Below, one piece after another: positions 52,000 to 60,315 of a stretch of 64,000 nucleotides of DNA. The stretch covers positions 1-64,000 of the forward strand of contig NZ_JAAEDM010000010.1 of assembly GCF_018129065.1 (NCBI RefSeq). The letters run 5' to 3'. The notes below the pieces were generated by a model. It was given only the letters and a program-made list of their open reading frames with translations, made no database searches and was not told the DNA's origin. The stretch is from Neoroseomonas soli. GTDB taxonomy: Bacteria > Pseudomonadota > Alphaproteobacteria > Acetobacterales > Acetobacteraceae. The position numbers and the translations under genes were made by a program. Each line of letters opens with the position of its first letter. Within the stretch, counting starts at the first letter, position 1.

Positions 52000-53483
52000 T
52001 CGACCGCATGACCCGCCGCCTCCGCGATGCCTGGTCGGCGCTACGCGGCTATGCCGCGGCGCAGGACCATCGCGCCTCCGCCTGGGCGCCCTCCGGCGGC
52101 AGCGCCAATGCGGAGGTCGGCCTGGCCGCGGCGACAGTCGCGCGCCGTGCCCGCGATGCCGTCCGCAACGATCCCTACGCGTGCCGCATCGTCGATCTCT
52201 GGACTGGTAATGCCGTCGGCGCAGGGATCACGACGCGCTGGCCCGACGATGCGCACGGCCGGGTGTGGCAGCGTTGGGCGGAGAGCACCGCCTGCGATGC
52301 CGAGGGCCGGCTCGACCTTTATGGCTTGCAGGCGCTGGTGATGCGGGCGGTGGTCGAAAGCGGCGAATGCTTCGTCCGCTTCCTGATGGTGCCGCCATCG
52401 CCTGCCAATCCGATCGGCCTGCGCCTGCAGGTGCTGGAAAGCGACCACCTCGACACCGCGCGCAATGGCATGGTGGAGGGCGCGCCGACGATCCAGGGCA
52501 TCGCCCTCGGCGAGGCCGGTGCGCCAATCGGCTACTGGCTGCATCGCGTCCACCCCGGCGCGGCATGGATCCTGCCCGGCGCGACCTGGCAGAGCAGCGA
52601 GCGGATCCCCGCGTCAGAGGTGCTGCACATCTATCGTAAGCGCAGGCCCGGCCAGTTGCGCGACGTCTCCTGGCTCGCGCCCATCCTCCTTCGCCTGCGC
52701 GACCTCGGCGACTACGAGGCCGCGTTGCTGATGAAGGCCAAGATCGAGGCCTGCCTCGCGGCGGTGGTCACGGAGGAGGGGGACGAGGCGCTGACCGGCG
52801 CCGCCGCCGGCCTGCTGCGCGACGCCCAGGGCCGCACCGTCGAGAGCTTCGAGCCAGGGATGATCCTGTATCGCCGCGGCATGGGCTCGGTTGAGGTGGT
52901 GAACCCCTCCGGCGGCGGCTCACATGCCGCCTTCGCCCGCCGTGCGCTCGAGGCCGCCGCGGTCGGCGCGGGCCTCACCTACGACCAGGTCTCGGGCGAC
53001 CTGACCCAGGCGAACTACTCCAGCCTGCGCGCCGGCAAGATCGAGTTCCGCCGGCTCTGCGAGCAGGTCCAGTACGGCATGCTGATCCCGATGATGGTCC
53101 GGCCGATCGCGGAGCGCTTCCACGCGCAAGGTGCTCTGCTCGGGCTATGGGGCGCGGAGATGCCGGGCGGCGTCAGCCACGTCCCGCCGGCGCACGAGAT
53201 GATCGACCCGCTGAAGGACACCACGGCGCTGATCGCCCAGGTCAGGGCGGGCTTCGTGCCGCAGCCCGAGGCGGCCGGGGCCTTCGGCTACGACTTCCGC
53301 GCCGCGGTGGAGATGATCCGTGAGGCCAACGCGCTGCTCGACGAGGCCGGCCTCGCGCTCGACACCGATCCGCGCCGGGTCGCGAAATCAGGCGCGGCGC
53401 AGGATGCTGCGCAGATCGCGGCCATTGAGATTGCCGCAACAGGTGCCGCTGCGCCCGCTGGGCAGAACGCTGCGACGTCCTGA
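51996..53483 (+). CDS. Phage portal protein (lambda GpB family)
   Basis: 495 residues. Family blocks: ARDAVRNDPYACRIVDLWTGNAVGAGITTRW, ALVMRAVVESGECFVRFLM, RPGQLRDVSWLAPILLRLRDL and SGDLTQANYSSLRAGKIEFRR. It forms the dodecameric channel for DNA entry. It starts with GTG 51996 overlapping the gpW-like stop as GTGA. The last 40 residues are Ala-rich. Confidence 0.93.
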   Translation: MIDRMTRRLRDAWSALRGYAAAQDHRASAWAPSGGSANAEVGLAAATVARRARDAVRNDPYACRIVDLWTGNAVGAGITTRWPDDAHGRVWQRWAESTACDAEGRLDLYGLQALVMRAVVESGECFVRFLMVPPSPANPIGLRLQVLESDHLDTARNGMVEGAPTIQGIALGEAGAPIGYWLHRVHPGAAWILPGATWQSSERIPASEVLHIYRKRRPGQLRDVSWLAPILLRLRDLGDYEAALLMKAKIEACLAAVVTEEGDEALTGAAAGLLRDAQGRTVESFEPGMILYRRGMGSVEVVNPSGGGSHAAFARRALEAAAVGAGLTYDQVSGDLTQANYSSLRAGKIEFRRLCEQVQYGMLIPMMVRPIAERFHAQGALLGLWGAEMPGGVSHVPPAHEMIDPLKDTTALIAQVRAGFVPQPEAAGAFGYDFRAAVEMIREANALLDEAGLALDTDPRRVAKSGAAQDAAQIAAIEIAATGAAAPAGQNAATS

Positions 53484-53505
53484 GCCGCGCGGCGCAACAG
53501 AGGTG

Positions 53506-53979
53506 TTAGCGGGCCTTGCGAGCCGTGCGCTGTGAACGGGCCTTGCCGGCTGTCCGCGCTGCAGAGGCGGGTGCTTGCGCCTTTCGCTTTGGGCCCGTGC
53601 TGCGGCGCTCAGCGCGTGACCGAAGCTGAGCAACGGCCGGTGCAGCTGACTTGCGCGGCGTCGCCGCCGCGAGCGGTGTAGGAGCATCCGCGTGCGGTAC
53701 TGAGCTCGTCGGCAGCGCAACGCGAAATTGTTCAACGTTACCCTCTACCGCACTGAGTGCGGCAGGCGCTGCTTTGGAGGCGAGTTGCGCCATCCAGGGG
53801 GTGGTCCAGAAGCGCATCGCCTGCTTGCTCATCTCAGCGGCCATCGCCGTCTGCTGGCGGTGCATTTCTCCCATCCAGTAGCCTCGCATGGTGCCTGCGG
53901 TCGCATTCGCGGCGCTGAGCCAATGGCTCATGAACGGGTTGGTCAGGAACGTCGGGTTCCTTGTCATCGGTTTTCTCAT
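53506..53979 (-). CDS. Phasin-like cargo protein, reverse strand
   Basis: 157 residues if started at ATG 53979 (ATG 53967 is equally possible). The N-terminal 60 residues (FMSHWLSAANATAGTMRGYWMGEMHRQQTAMAAEM) have the amphipathic, Met/Trp-rich pattern of small phasin-like or polyhydroxyalkanoate-granule proteins. The end is very basic (PKRKAQAPASAARTAGKARS), like histone-type tails. It is inserted between portal and capsid genes on the opposite strand, so it is cargo and not part of the virion programme. Family assignment is weak. Confidence 0.55.
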   Translation of the reverse strand: MRKPMTRNPTFLTNPFMSHWLSAANATAGTMRGYWMGEMHRQQTAMAAEMSKQAMRFWTTPWMAQLASKAAPAALSAVEGNVEQFRVALPTSSVPHADAPTPLAAATPRKSAAPAVAQLRSRAERRSTGPKRKAQAPASAARTAGKARSQRTARKAR

Positions 53980-54122
53980 TTGATTGGTGAACACCTTACA
54001 TGGTGCGCCGCAGCATGAATTGCGACCTCTTGCTGCCCTCGGAAGCTCGAAAGACGCAGAGCAGCGGCCAAGCGCCAATCGGCTGCTCCGAGACCCGGAC
54101 GTCATCAAGACAAGGCTGACGA

Positions 54123-56231
54123 ATGCACGACACCACGAACGCGGACGCGGGCCCCCTCGCGCCGGCGCCTGCGGCTGCGTCCTATCGACCTCCCATCGCT
54201 GGGCAGTTGATCGTGGCCCAGCGCGCCATCACCGCCCCTGCCACCGTCGACCGCGCCGCCCGCACCGTCGACGTGGTGTGGAGCACCGGCGCGCGCGCCC
54301 GCAACTTCGTCCCGGCCCTCGGCCTCATCACCGAGGAGCTGGAGATGTCGCCCAATGCGGTGCGGATGGAGGCACTGCGCTCCGGCCGCGCCCCGGTGCT
54401 CGACACGCATCGCCGTGGCGGTGCGCGCGACGTGCTCGGCCGCGTTACCGCCGCCCGCCTCGAGCGCGGTCGCGGCTATGCCACGCTGCAGTTCAGCACC
54501 GCGGCCGACGTCGAGCCGGTCTGGCAGCGCATCGCTGACGGCACGCTGCGGGCGGTGAGCGTCGGCTATCGCGTGCATCGCTACGAGCCGCGGCCCGACA
54601 CCGCCACCGGCGAGACCGTCCACCGCGCGGTGGACTGGGAACCTTTCGAGATCTCCGTCGTGCCGCTCCCGGTGGACCGCGATGCGGCGGTGCGTGGCGA
54701 GGCGCCGCAGGGCGCGCCCGCCATCGCCATCGAGCCTGCCCTGCCTGACGAGGATCCACCCATGCCCGAGACGACGCCGGAAGCCCCGGCCACGCCGGCG
54801 CCGTCTGCGCCGCCCGCCACCCCGCCCCAGGAGACCACCGTGACCACCAGCCCCGCACCGGCCGCTCCGTCCGCGCCCGCCACGCCGCCCGAGCCGACCC
54901 GCGCCGCACCGGACCTCGACGCGGTCCGTGCCGAGGCCCAGCGCGCCGAACGCGAGCGCATCGCCGGCATCGACGCCGCGGTCGAGGCCGCCCGCGCCCT
55001 GCTACCGGTGGATCGCATAACGCCGATCCGCGCCGAGGCGATCTCGACCGGCTGGACCGGCGACCAAGCCCGCCGCGCCCTGTTCGACGCCCTCGTCGCG
55101 CAGGGCCCGCGGCCGTCCGTTCCCGCTCGGCCGGAGACCGGCCCCGGCCACGACGACCCGGCGCAGATCCTCGACGCCATGGCCGAGGCACTCGCCGCCC
55201 GTGCCATGGCCGGCTATCAGCCGCAGGGGGCGGGACGCCACGCCGAGTTCATGGGCTGGCGCCCCTCCGACATGCTGCGCGAACTGCTCGCCCGCCGTGG
55301 CGATCGCAACCCGCCCCGCAACCCGACCCTGCTCGCCGAGCGCGCCTTCCACACCACCTCTGACTTCCCGGCGCTCCTCTCCGCCGCCGCCAACAAGATG
55401 CTGCTCGCCGCCTACCAGCCCGCGCAGCCGACCTACCGCCAGATCTTCCTCCGGCGCGACTTCCGCGACTTCAAGCCGCATCGGCACCTGCGCGTCGGCG
55501 ACTTCCCGACCCTGCTGCCGCTGCTGGAGAACGGCGAGATCCAGGCCGGGACGATGTCCGAGAGCCAGGAGATCGTGCTCCTGCAGACCTTCGCGCGCCG
55601 CATCCGGGTCACCCGGCCGATGCTGGTGAACGACGACCTGGGCGCCTTCACCGACTTCGCCGCCGCCATCGGCCGGCGCGTCGCCGAGTTCGAGAACGCC
55701 ACCGCCTACAACCTGCTGAACAGCGCCAATGGTGACGGCCCGACGCTGACCACCGGCAGCGCGCCGGTGTTCGCCACCGGCGCCGCGCGGGCCAACAAGG
55801 CCAGCACTGGCACGGTGCTCGACACCTCGACCATCGGCGCCGGCCGCACCGCCATCATGAAGCAGCGCACGCTGGACGGGCTGCCGATCTCGATGGGCCA
55901 GACCATGCGCCTGCTGGTCGGGCCGAACCTCGAACTCGCCGCGCGCCAGGCGACGGTGGTGGTGCAGGCGAGCGAGATCGGCAAGGCGAACGTCTTTGCC
56001 GGTTTCGTGCAGCCGGTAATCGAGCCGCTGATCCAGGCGAACCGCTGGTACCTCTTCTCCGACCCGGGCGCGGCACCCGTCTACGTCTATGGCTACCTGA
56101 ACGGGGCGGAGGGGCCGCAGGTGACCACCGGCCCGGTCCAGGGCGCCGACGGCATCGAGGTCAGCGTGATCTTCGACTTCGGCGTCGGCGCCATCGACTG
56201 GCGCGGCGCCTGGTTCAACCCGGGCACCTGA
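54123..56231 (+). CDS. Prohead protease fused to major capsid protein
   Basis: 702 residues. The first 200 are an S78-type protease: LDTHRRGGARDVLGRV carries the histidine and LRAVSVGYRVHRYE the serine. A Pro/Thr-rich linker and a coiled-coil scaffold-like stretch (AVRAEAQRAERERIAGIDAAV) follow. From about 420 on is the HK97-fold capsid (FPALLSAAANKMLLAAYQPAQPTY, then GRRVAEFENATAYNLLNSANG). Such fusions replace separate protease, scaffold and capsid genes. ATG 54123 lacks a strong ribosome site. Confidence 0.88.
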   Translation: MHDTTNADAGPLAPAPAAASYRPPIAGQLIVAQRAITAPATVDRAARTVDVVWSTGARARNFVPALGLITEELEMSPNAVRMEALRSGRAPVLDTHRRGGARDVLGRVTAARLERGRGYATLQFSTAADVEPVWQRIADGTLRAVSVGYRVHRYEPRPDTATGETVHRAVDWEPFEISVVPLPVDRDAAVRGEAPQGAPAIAIEPALPDEDPPMPETTPEAPATPAPSAPPATPPQETTVTTSPAPAAPSAPATPPEPTRAAPDLDAVRAEAQRAERERIAGIDAAVEAARALLPVDRITPIRAEAISTGWTGDQARRALFDALVAQGPRPSVPARPETGPGHDDPAQILDAMAEALAARAMAGYQPQGAGRHAEFMGWRPSDMLRELLARRGDRNPPRNPTLLAERAFHTTSDFPALLSAAANKMLLAAYQPAQPTYRQIFLRRDFRDFKPHRHLRVGDFPTLLPLLENGEIQAGTMSESQEIVLLQTFARRIRVTRPMLVNDDLGAFTDFAAAIGRRVAEFENATAYNLLNSANGDGPTLTTGSAPVFATGAARANKASTGTVLDTSTIGAGRTAIMKQRTLDGLPISMGQTMRLLVGPNLELAARQATVVVQASEIGKANVFAGFVQPVIEPLIQANRWYLFSDPGAAPVYVYGYLNGAEGPQVTTGPVQGADGIEVSVIFDFGVGAIDWRGAWFNPGT

Positions 56232-56334
56232 GGACGAGGTAGTCGGGTGGTGCTGTGTGCGCTGACGATGGGCGAGGATTGTGGCGATCTCGCCCATCGC
56301 TAAGGTGCGAAAAGTAACCTTGGATTCGGCTGCC

Positions 56335-57066
56335 ATGCGCGTCGCCACTTGGAACATTAGGCATGGCGGCGCCGCCGGTGACGGACATCGCCGCGTTGTC
56401 GGCACGCTGCTGGGATTTGATGCCGACGTCCTCGTTGTTACGGAATTTCGCACGAACGACCGTGGTGCGGCGATCGTCGTGGCTCTTCAGAAAGCCGGGT
56501 ACTACACCACCAACCCCGACTCGCCTCCCAACCGAAACTCAGTCCTCATCGCCAGCCGAACGCCGATCGCGACAACCCAGTCGCTGGCGTCCTCGCTTCC
56601 CGATCCCTGGCGGCTGTGGATGGCGGACCTCGGATGGGGCCGTGTGACGGGCGTCTACATGCCGAACCAGGAGCGCAAGCTGCCGTACTGGGACAGCGTT
56701 ATCAGTGCCGCATCCGGCCCCAACTCTCCATGCCTCTTGATCGGTGACTTCAACACCGGGCGCAACGATTTGGATAAGGCGGACAACGCGACCGCCCTCA
56801 TCGGGGCCGAGTACATGGACCGCATCGGCGAGGTGGGCCTCATCGATCTCTGGCGATCGCGTCATCCCGATCGGCGCGAGTACTCCTGGTTCAGCACGCC
56901 GTGGAACAACGGCTTCCGCCTCGACCATGCCCTTGGGACCAGTCGCATCGCTGCGATGGTCACCGACTGCCGATACGATCACGCACCGCGTCTGGAACGC
57001 ATTTCCGACCACTCGGCATTGATCGTCGAGTTGGCGGTGACCGGAACAGCGACCAACGCACGCTGA
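56335..57066 (+). CDS. Endonuclease/exonuclease/phosphatase-family protein, prophage cargo
   Basis: 243 residues. MRVATWNIRHGG, then VLVVTEFRTND (catalytic Glu), LLIGDFNTGRNDLD and the late ERISDHSALIVEL carry the exonuclease III-type metal and catalytic residues (N, E, D-N, D-H). It may cut DNA or hydrolyse phosphate esters. ATG 56335 puts the conserved strand at the N-terminus, as in relatives; upstream GTG 56281 would add 18 unlike residues. Codon use is less GC-extreme than in the neighbours, and two hairpins follow it, so it looks like an inserted moron. Confidence 0.78.
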   Translation: MRVATWNIRHGGAAGDGHRRVVGTLLGFDADVLVVTEFRTNDRGAAIVVALQKAGYYTTNPDSPPNRNSVLIASRTPIATTQSLASSLPDPWRLWMADLGWGRVTGVYMPNQERKLPYWDSVISAASGPNSPCLLIGDFNTGRNDLDKADNATALIGAEYMDRIGEVGLIDLWRSRHPDRREYSWFSTPWNNGFRLDHALGTSRIAAMVTDCRYDHAPRLERISDHSALIVELAVTGTATNAR

Positions 57067-57074
57067 ACTTTGAA

Positions 57075-57095
57075 CCGGCGCCATGGGGGCGCCGG
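57075..57095. terminator. First hairpin after the EEP gene
   Basis: CCGGCGCC - ATGGG - GGCGCCGG, a perfect 8-bp stem, 9 bases past the stop codon. Confidence 0.6.
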
Positions 57096-57125
57096 CCATT
57101 TCGAGACATCGCAGAACCAAGCACG

Positions 57126-57145
57126 GGGCGCCCTTTCGGGCGCCC
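57126..57145 (+). terminator. Second hairpin after the EEP gene
   Basis: GGGCGCCC - TTTC - GGGCGCCC, an 8-bp stem followed by TTCGTGTTT, a moderate intrinsic terminator, 28 bases before the DUF2190 start. Confidence 0.65.
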
Positions 57146-57173
57146 TTCGTGTTTCCGAGGAGTTTTCATCACC

Positions 57174-57524
57174 ATGCGCAACTGCATCCGCACCGACGCC
57201 CGCTCTGTCCCGATGGTGGTGCCCTATGCCGGCGGGATCCTCTCCGGCCAGGGCATGATGGTCGGCGCCTTCTTTGGAGTGGCAGCGTCCGACGCCGCCC
57301 AAAACGCCAGCGTCGAGTGTGAGACCCGGGGCGAGTTCGAGCTGACCAAGGAGCCCTCGCTCGCCATCAGCCAGGGCGCGCGGGTGTTCTGGGACAACAC
57401 CAACCGCCGTATCACCACCACCGCCACCGGCAACTTTCAGGTCGGGCTCTGCACCGTTGCGGCGCTGGCGGCCGATGCCACGGTGCGGGTGATGCTCGCC
57501 CGCGTGCCGGCCTCGGGGGCGTGA
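57174..57524 (+). CDS. DUF2190 phage protein (capsid decoration-like)
   Basis: 116 residues. VPYAGGILSGQGMMVGAFFGVA and GEFELTKEPSLAISQGARVFWDN fit DUF2190, small proteins always placed right after the capsid gene and thought to decorate or cement heads. GAGGAG precedes ATG 57174 by 12 bases. Here it is separated from the capsid by the EEP insertion. Confidence 0.85.
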   Translation: MRNCIRTDARSVPMVVPYAGGILSGQGMMVGAFFGVAASDAAQNASVECETRGEFELTKEPSLAISQGARVFWDNTNRRITTTATGNFQVGLCTVAALAADATVRVMLARVPASGA

Positions 57525-57922
57525 TGGCTGCGCTGCTGCCGCGCGACCACGTGCGGCTCGAGGGCGTGCATCGCGACCTGGTGCGCGTCGTCGAACGGGC
57601 CCGCCAAGCGGTGCCCTTCATCGTCACCGAGGGGCTGCGCTCCCGCGAGCGGCAGGCGCGGCTGGTCGCGATCGGTGCCTCGCGCACCATGAACAGCCGG
57701 CACCTCACCGGCCACGCCGTCGATCTGGCCTACTGGCTCGACGACGGCGACGGTGCGGTGGAGCAGGGCGAGATCCGCTGGGATTGGTCCCTGTACGAGC
57801 AGATCGGCGCGGCGATGAAGGCTGCGGCGAAAGAGCTCGGTGTGGCGATCGTCTGGGGCGGCGACTGGCCCTCCTTTCGCGACGGCCCGCACTTCGAGCT
57901 CGACCGCACGGCCTATCCCTGA
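57524..57922 (+). CDS. M15-type peptidase endolysin
   Basis: 132 residues. SRHLTGHAVDLAYW and GPHFELDR carry the zinc ligands (His, Asp, His) of VanY/L-alanyl-D-glutamate peptidases, here cutting peptidoglycan peptides at lysis. FIVTEGLRSRERQARLVAIG is the usual substrate-site helix. It has no signal peptide, so a holin should release it; one is encoded downstream at 58793. Confidence 0.88.
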   Translation: MAALLPRDHVRLEGVHRDLVRVVERARQAVPFIVTEGLRSRERQARLVAIGASRTMNSRHLTGHAVDLAYWLDDGDGAVEQGEIRWDWSLYEQIGAAMKAAAKELGVAIVWGGDWPSFRDGPHFELDRTAYP

Positions 57923-58311
57923 TGGGCGCGGCCATCCTTGCGCTGCTCGGCCGGCACGCCGTGCCGATCGGTCTGGCAGCAGCCGTTGCCATGATGGCGC
58001 TGACCGCCTGGCACTTCCGATCGCAGCGCGACGCCGCCCGGCTGGATGCCGCGACGGCCACGCGCACCGCCGAGGCCAATGCGGCCGCGCTGGCCCGCGC
58101 CACCGCCGAGCACGCGCGCCACATCGTCGCGCTGACCGGCGAGGCCGAGCGCGCCCGCGCCCAGGCCGTGCGCCTCGGCGCCAACCTGGAGGCTCTGCGC
58201 CGTGACCCGAGCCACGCGATGGGCGCTGCCCCTGTGCTGCGCGATGCTGTTGAGCGCCTGCGCGGGAACCGCACCGCCGGAGATCCGGCTGTTGCCGCTC
58301 CGCCTCCCTGA
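57922..58311 (+). CDS. Inner-membrane spanin subunit (Rz-like)
   Basis: 129 residues: an N-terminal membrane anchor (HAVPIGLAAAVAMMALTAW, residues about 12-31) and a long Ala/Arg/Glu helix (AEANAAALARATAEHARHIV), the layout of i-spanins. The Rz1-like gene at 58202 starts inside it in another frame, which supports the call. Spanins fuse inner and outer membranes at the last step of lysis. Confidence 0.72.
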   Translation: MGAAILALLGRHAVPIGLAAAVAMMALTAWHFRSQRDAARLDAATATRTAEANAAALARATAEHARHIVALTGEAERARAQAVRLGANLEALRRDPSHAMGAAPVLRDAVERLRGNRTAGDPAVAAPPP

Positions 58312-58477
58312 CGCGCTGCTGGTCTGCGCGGCGGCGCCGGCGCTTCCCAACGCAGACCGGCTCACGCAGGGCCAAGTGGCGGAGCTGCTGCTCGCCTATG
58401 ACGCGGCCCATGCCGACTGCGCCGGGCGGCTCGCCGCGGTGCGGCGGCTCAACCCGGCCGACGGGGGCGAGCGGTGA
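58202..58477 (+). CDS. Outer-membrane spanin lipoprotein (Rz1-like)
   Basis: 91 residues from GTG 58202, in a different frame and overlapping the Rz-like gene by 110 bases. The signal peptide ends in the lipobox LLSAC (Cys19), and a proline-rich start follows (AGTAPPEIRLLPLRLPD), typical of o-spanins. TQGQVAELLLAYDAAHADC is the final helix. Embedded Rz/Rz1 pairs are the classic arrangement. The stop overlaps the next gene's GTG. Confidence 0.78.
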   Translation: MTRATRWALPLCCAMLLSACAGTAPPEIRLLPLRLPDALLVCAAAPALPNADRLTQGQVAELLLAYDAAHADCAGRLAAVRRLNPADGGER

Positions 58478-58782
58478 ACGCCTTCGCCGATGCGATGACG
58501 GCGCTGGTCGCCGATCCGAACCTCGGCACCGAGGCGGTCTATCGGCAGGGCGGTACGGGCGCGCCCGTCGCCGTCAGGGTGCTGCGGTCTTCCCCGGACC
58601 GTGTCGCCGATGCCTTCGGTACCGAGATCCTCGCGGCCACCGACATCCTCTCCATCGCCATCACCGTCCTGCCCGACGTCGCCGCCGGCGACAGCTTCGC
58701 CCTCGGCCCTGACCTGCTCACCGTGACCCATGCCGAGCGTGACGCCTCCGGCACCGCCTGGCGCGTGCTCTGCCAGCGATAG
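58474..58782 (+). CDS. Phage head-tail connector-type protein
   Basis: 102 residues from GTG 58474 (GTGA overlap with the spanin). The beta-rich end (SIAITVLPDVAAGDSFALGPDLLTVTHAE) resembles small head-tail joining proteins of the gpFII type that describe a default/required value pattern. Assigned mainly by position, before tail genes. Confidence 0.6.
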   Translation: MNAFADAMTALVADPNLGTEAVYRQGGTGAPVAVRVLRSSPDRVADAFGTEILAATDILSIAITVLPDVAAGDSFALGPDLLTVTHAERDASGTAWRVLCQR

Positions 58783-58792
58783 GAATCCCGCC

Positions 58793-59113
58793 ATGCCGCA
58801 GAACGCCCTGACCCTGCTGGAGATCCTGCGCGACCTGCTGCTCGGTGCCGCCGCCGGCCTCGCCGGCGGCTTCGTGCGCTGGAACAACCCCGAGCGTCGG
58901 CGTTTTGGCTGGTGCCTCGCGTGGGAGGTGCCCTCCGCCGCGCTGGTCGGCAGTGCCGGCTATGCCCTCGGCGGCTTCCTCGAGCTCAACGAGTACGGCC
59001 GGTTCCTCTTTGCCTTCGTGTTCGGCTACCTCGGCCAGGCCGCGCTGCACGACCTTGCGGTCGCTATCATCCGCCACCGCACCGGTCTGCCGCCGGGCGG
59101 CGGCACGCCGTGA
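58793..59113 (+). CDS. Phage holin-like membrane protein
   Basis: 106 residues with three hydrophobic stretches: LLLGAAAGLAGGFV, AWEVPSAALVGSAGYALGGF and FLFAFVFGYLGQAALHDLAV. Size and layout fit LydA-type or class I holins that let the endolysin out. It lies within the lysis group after the spanins. Its stop overlaps the next start (GTGA). Confidence 0.7.
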   Translation: MPQNALTLLEILRDLLLGAAAGLAGGFVRWNNPERRRFGWCLAWEVPSAALVGSAGYALGGFLELNEYGRFLFAFVFGYLGQAALHDLAVAIIRHRTGLPPGGGTP

Positions 59114-59838
59114 GGCTCGCGGTCCGCATCGTCGGCGACCTGCGGCAGCTTCTCGCCGCCGAGGTCCGCGCCAGCGAGCGCGCGGCGATGACGGCGATCC
59201 GCGCCGAGACCGAGCAGGTGAAGCAGGAGCTGCGGCGGCAGGTGACCAGCAGCTTCGGCGGCAACGCGAGGGGGATCGCCAATGCCTGGCGCTCGCAGGT
59301 CTTCCCGCGGTCGGGGCAGTCGCTGCGTCCCGCCGGGTTGGTCTGGACCAAGGTGCCAAACGTCATCGATGCCTTCGAGCGCGGTGCGCTGATCCGCGCC
59401 AAGGGCGGGCGGAAGTTTCTCGCCATCCCGACCGGCTTCAACGCGGCACGAGGACGCCGCGGCCGCGGCGAGAAGGGGCTGCGTGTCACGCCGGCGCAGA
59501 TAGTCGCCTCCGGCCAAGGATTCTTGCGGCCGTTCCAGTCGGGCCGAGGCTTCGTGTGGTGTCTGCCGCTGCGCCAGGGTGAGCAGACCGGCCGGCGGCG
59601 CCGCACCCGGCTCGTCGCCGGCGGCCTCACCGAGATCGGCACCGGCAACCGCAAGGGCCGTGAGGCCTGGGCGCGCGGCATGCTCCAGCGCGGCATGGTG
59701 CCGATGTTCCTGCTGCTGCCGCAGGTGAAGCTCGCCAAGCGGCTGGACGTGAAGGGCGCTGCCGAGCGCGGCCTGCGCCGACTGCCCGCCCGCTTCGTCG
59801 CGGCCTGGGAGCGCGAGAGTCGGGGATCGGCGCCGTGA
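59110..59838 (+). CDS. DUF6441 phage tail-region protein
   Basis: 242 residues from GTG 59110. VWTKVPNVIDAFERGALIRAKGGRKFLAIPTGFNAARG followed by MVPMFLLLPQVKLAKRLDV is the DUF6441 layout seen near tail-completion genes of alphaproteobacterial phages. The N-terminal helix is charged. It may be a tail-completion or head-tail protein. Its end overlaps the next start by 4 bases. Confidence 0.75.
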   Translation: MRLAVRIVGDLRQLLAAEVRASERAAMTAIRAETEQVKQELRRQVTSSFGGNARGIANAWRSQVFPRSGQSLRPAGLVWTKVPNVIDAFERGALIRAKGGRKFLAIPTGFNAARGRRGRGEKGLRVTPAQIVASGQGFLRPFQSGRGFVWCLPLRQGEQTGRRRRTRLVAGGLTEIGTGNRKGREAWARGMLQRGMVPMFLLLPQVKLAKRLDVKGAAERGLRRLPARFVAAWERESRGSAP

Positions 59839-60281
59839 GCATACGCGAGGCCGCGATCGCGGCGCTGCACGGCCGGCTGGCGGCGGCACTTGCGCCCAGG
59901 AACCCTGCGCCTCTGGTACTGCGCGGCGAGACCGTGCCGCAGCGCCTGCCACCGGGCGGCCTCGTTGTCATCCGCGACGGCGAGACCATCGACGAGACGG
60001 CGATCCTGTCGCCGCTCGCCTGGGCCATCGAGCACCGTGCCGAGGTCGAGGTCACCGTCGGCGGCGTGACGCCGGCGGCCCGGACGGCGCTGTTCGACGC
60101 TCTGCTGGTGGACATCGCTGCCGCCATCACCGCCGACCGCACGCTTGGCGGTGCGGTGGAGTGGGCGCAGCCCGGTGCGCCCGACTTCGAGGACGTCGAG
60201 TTCGAGGGCGCCGCTGCAGCACGCGCTGCTTCCGTCCCCGTCGCGCTGTTCTTCACCGTCGCCGGCTCGCCGCTGGCCTGA
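59835..60281 (+). CDS. Phage tail terminator-like protein
   Basis: 148 residues from GTG 59835. The domain ETVPQRLPPGGLVVIRDGE, AEVEVTVGGVTP and RTALFDALLVDIAAAI matches the mixed fold and spacing of minor tail or tail-terminator proteins (gpU-like). It is placed directly before the tail tube gene, as expected. No catalytic residues. Confidence 0.65.
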   Translation: MSIREAAIAALHGRLAAALAPRNPAPLVLRGETVPQRLPPGGLVVIRDGETIDETAILSPLAWAIEHRAEVEVTVGGVTPAARTALFDALLVDIAAAITADRTLGGAVEWAQPGAPDFEDVEFEGAAAARAASVPVALFFTVAGSPLA

Positions 60282-60315
60282 CGCTTCTCCCTCTCGCTGA
60301 TCCCGGAGACCACCG

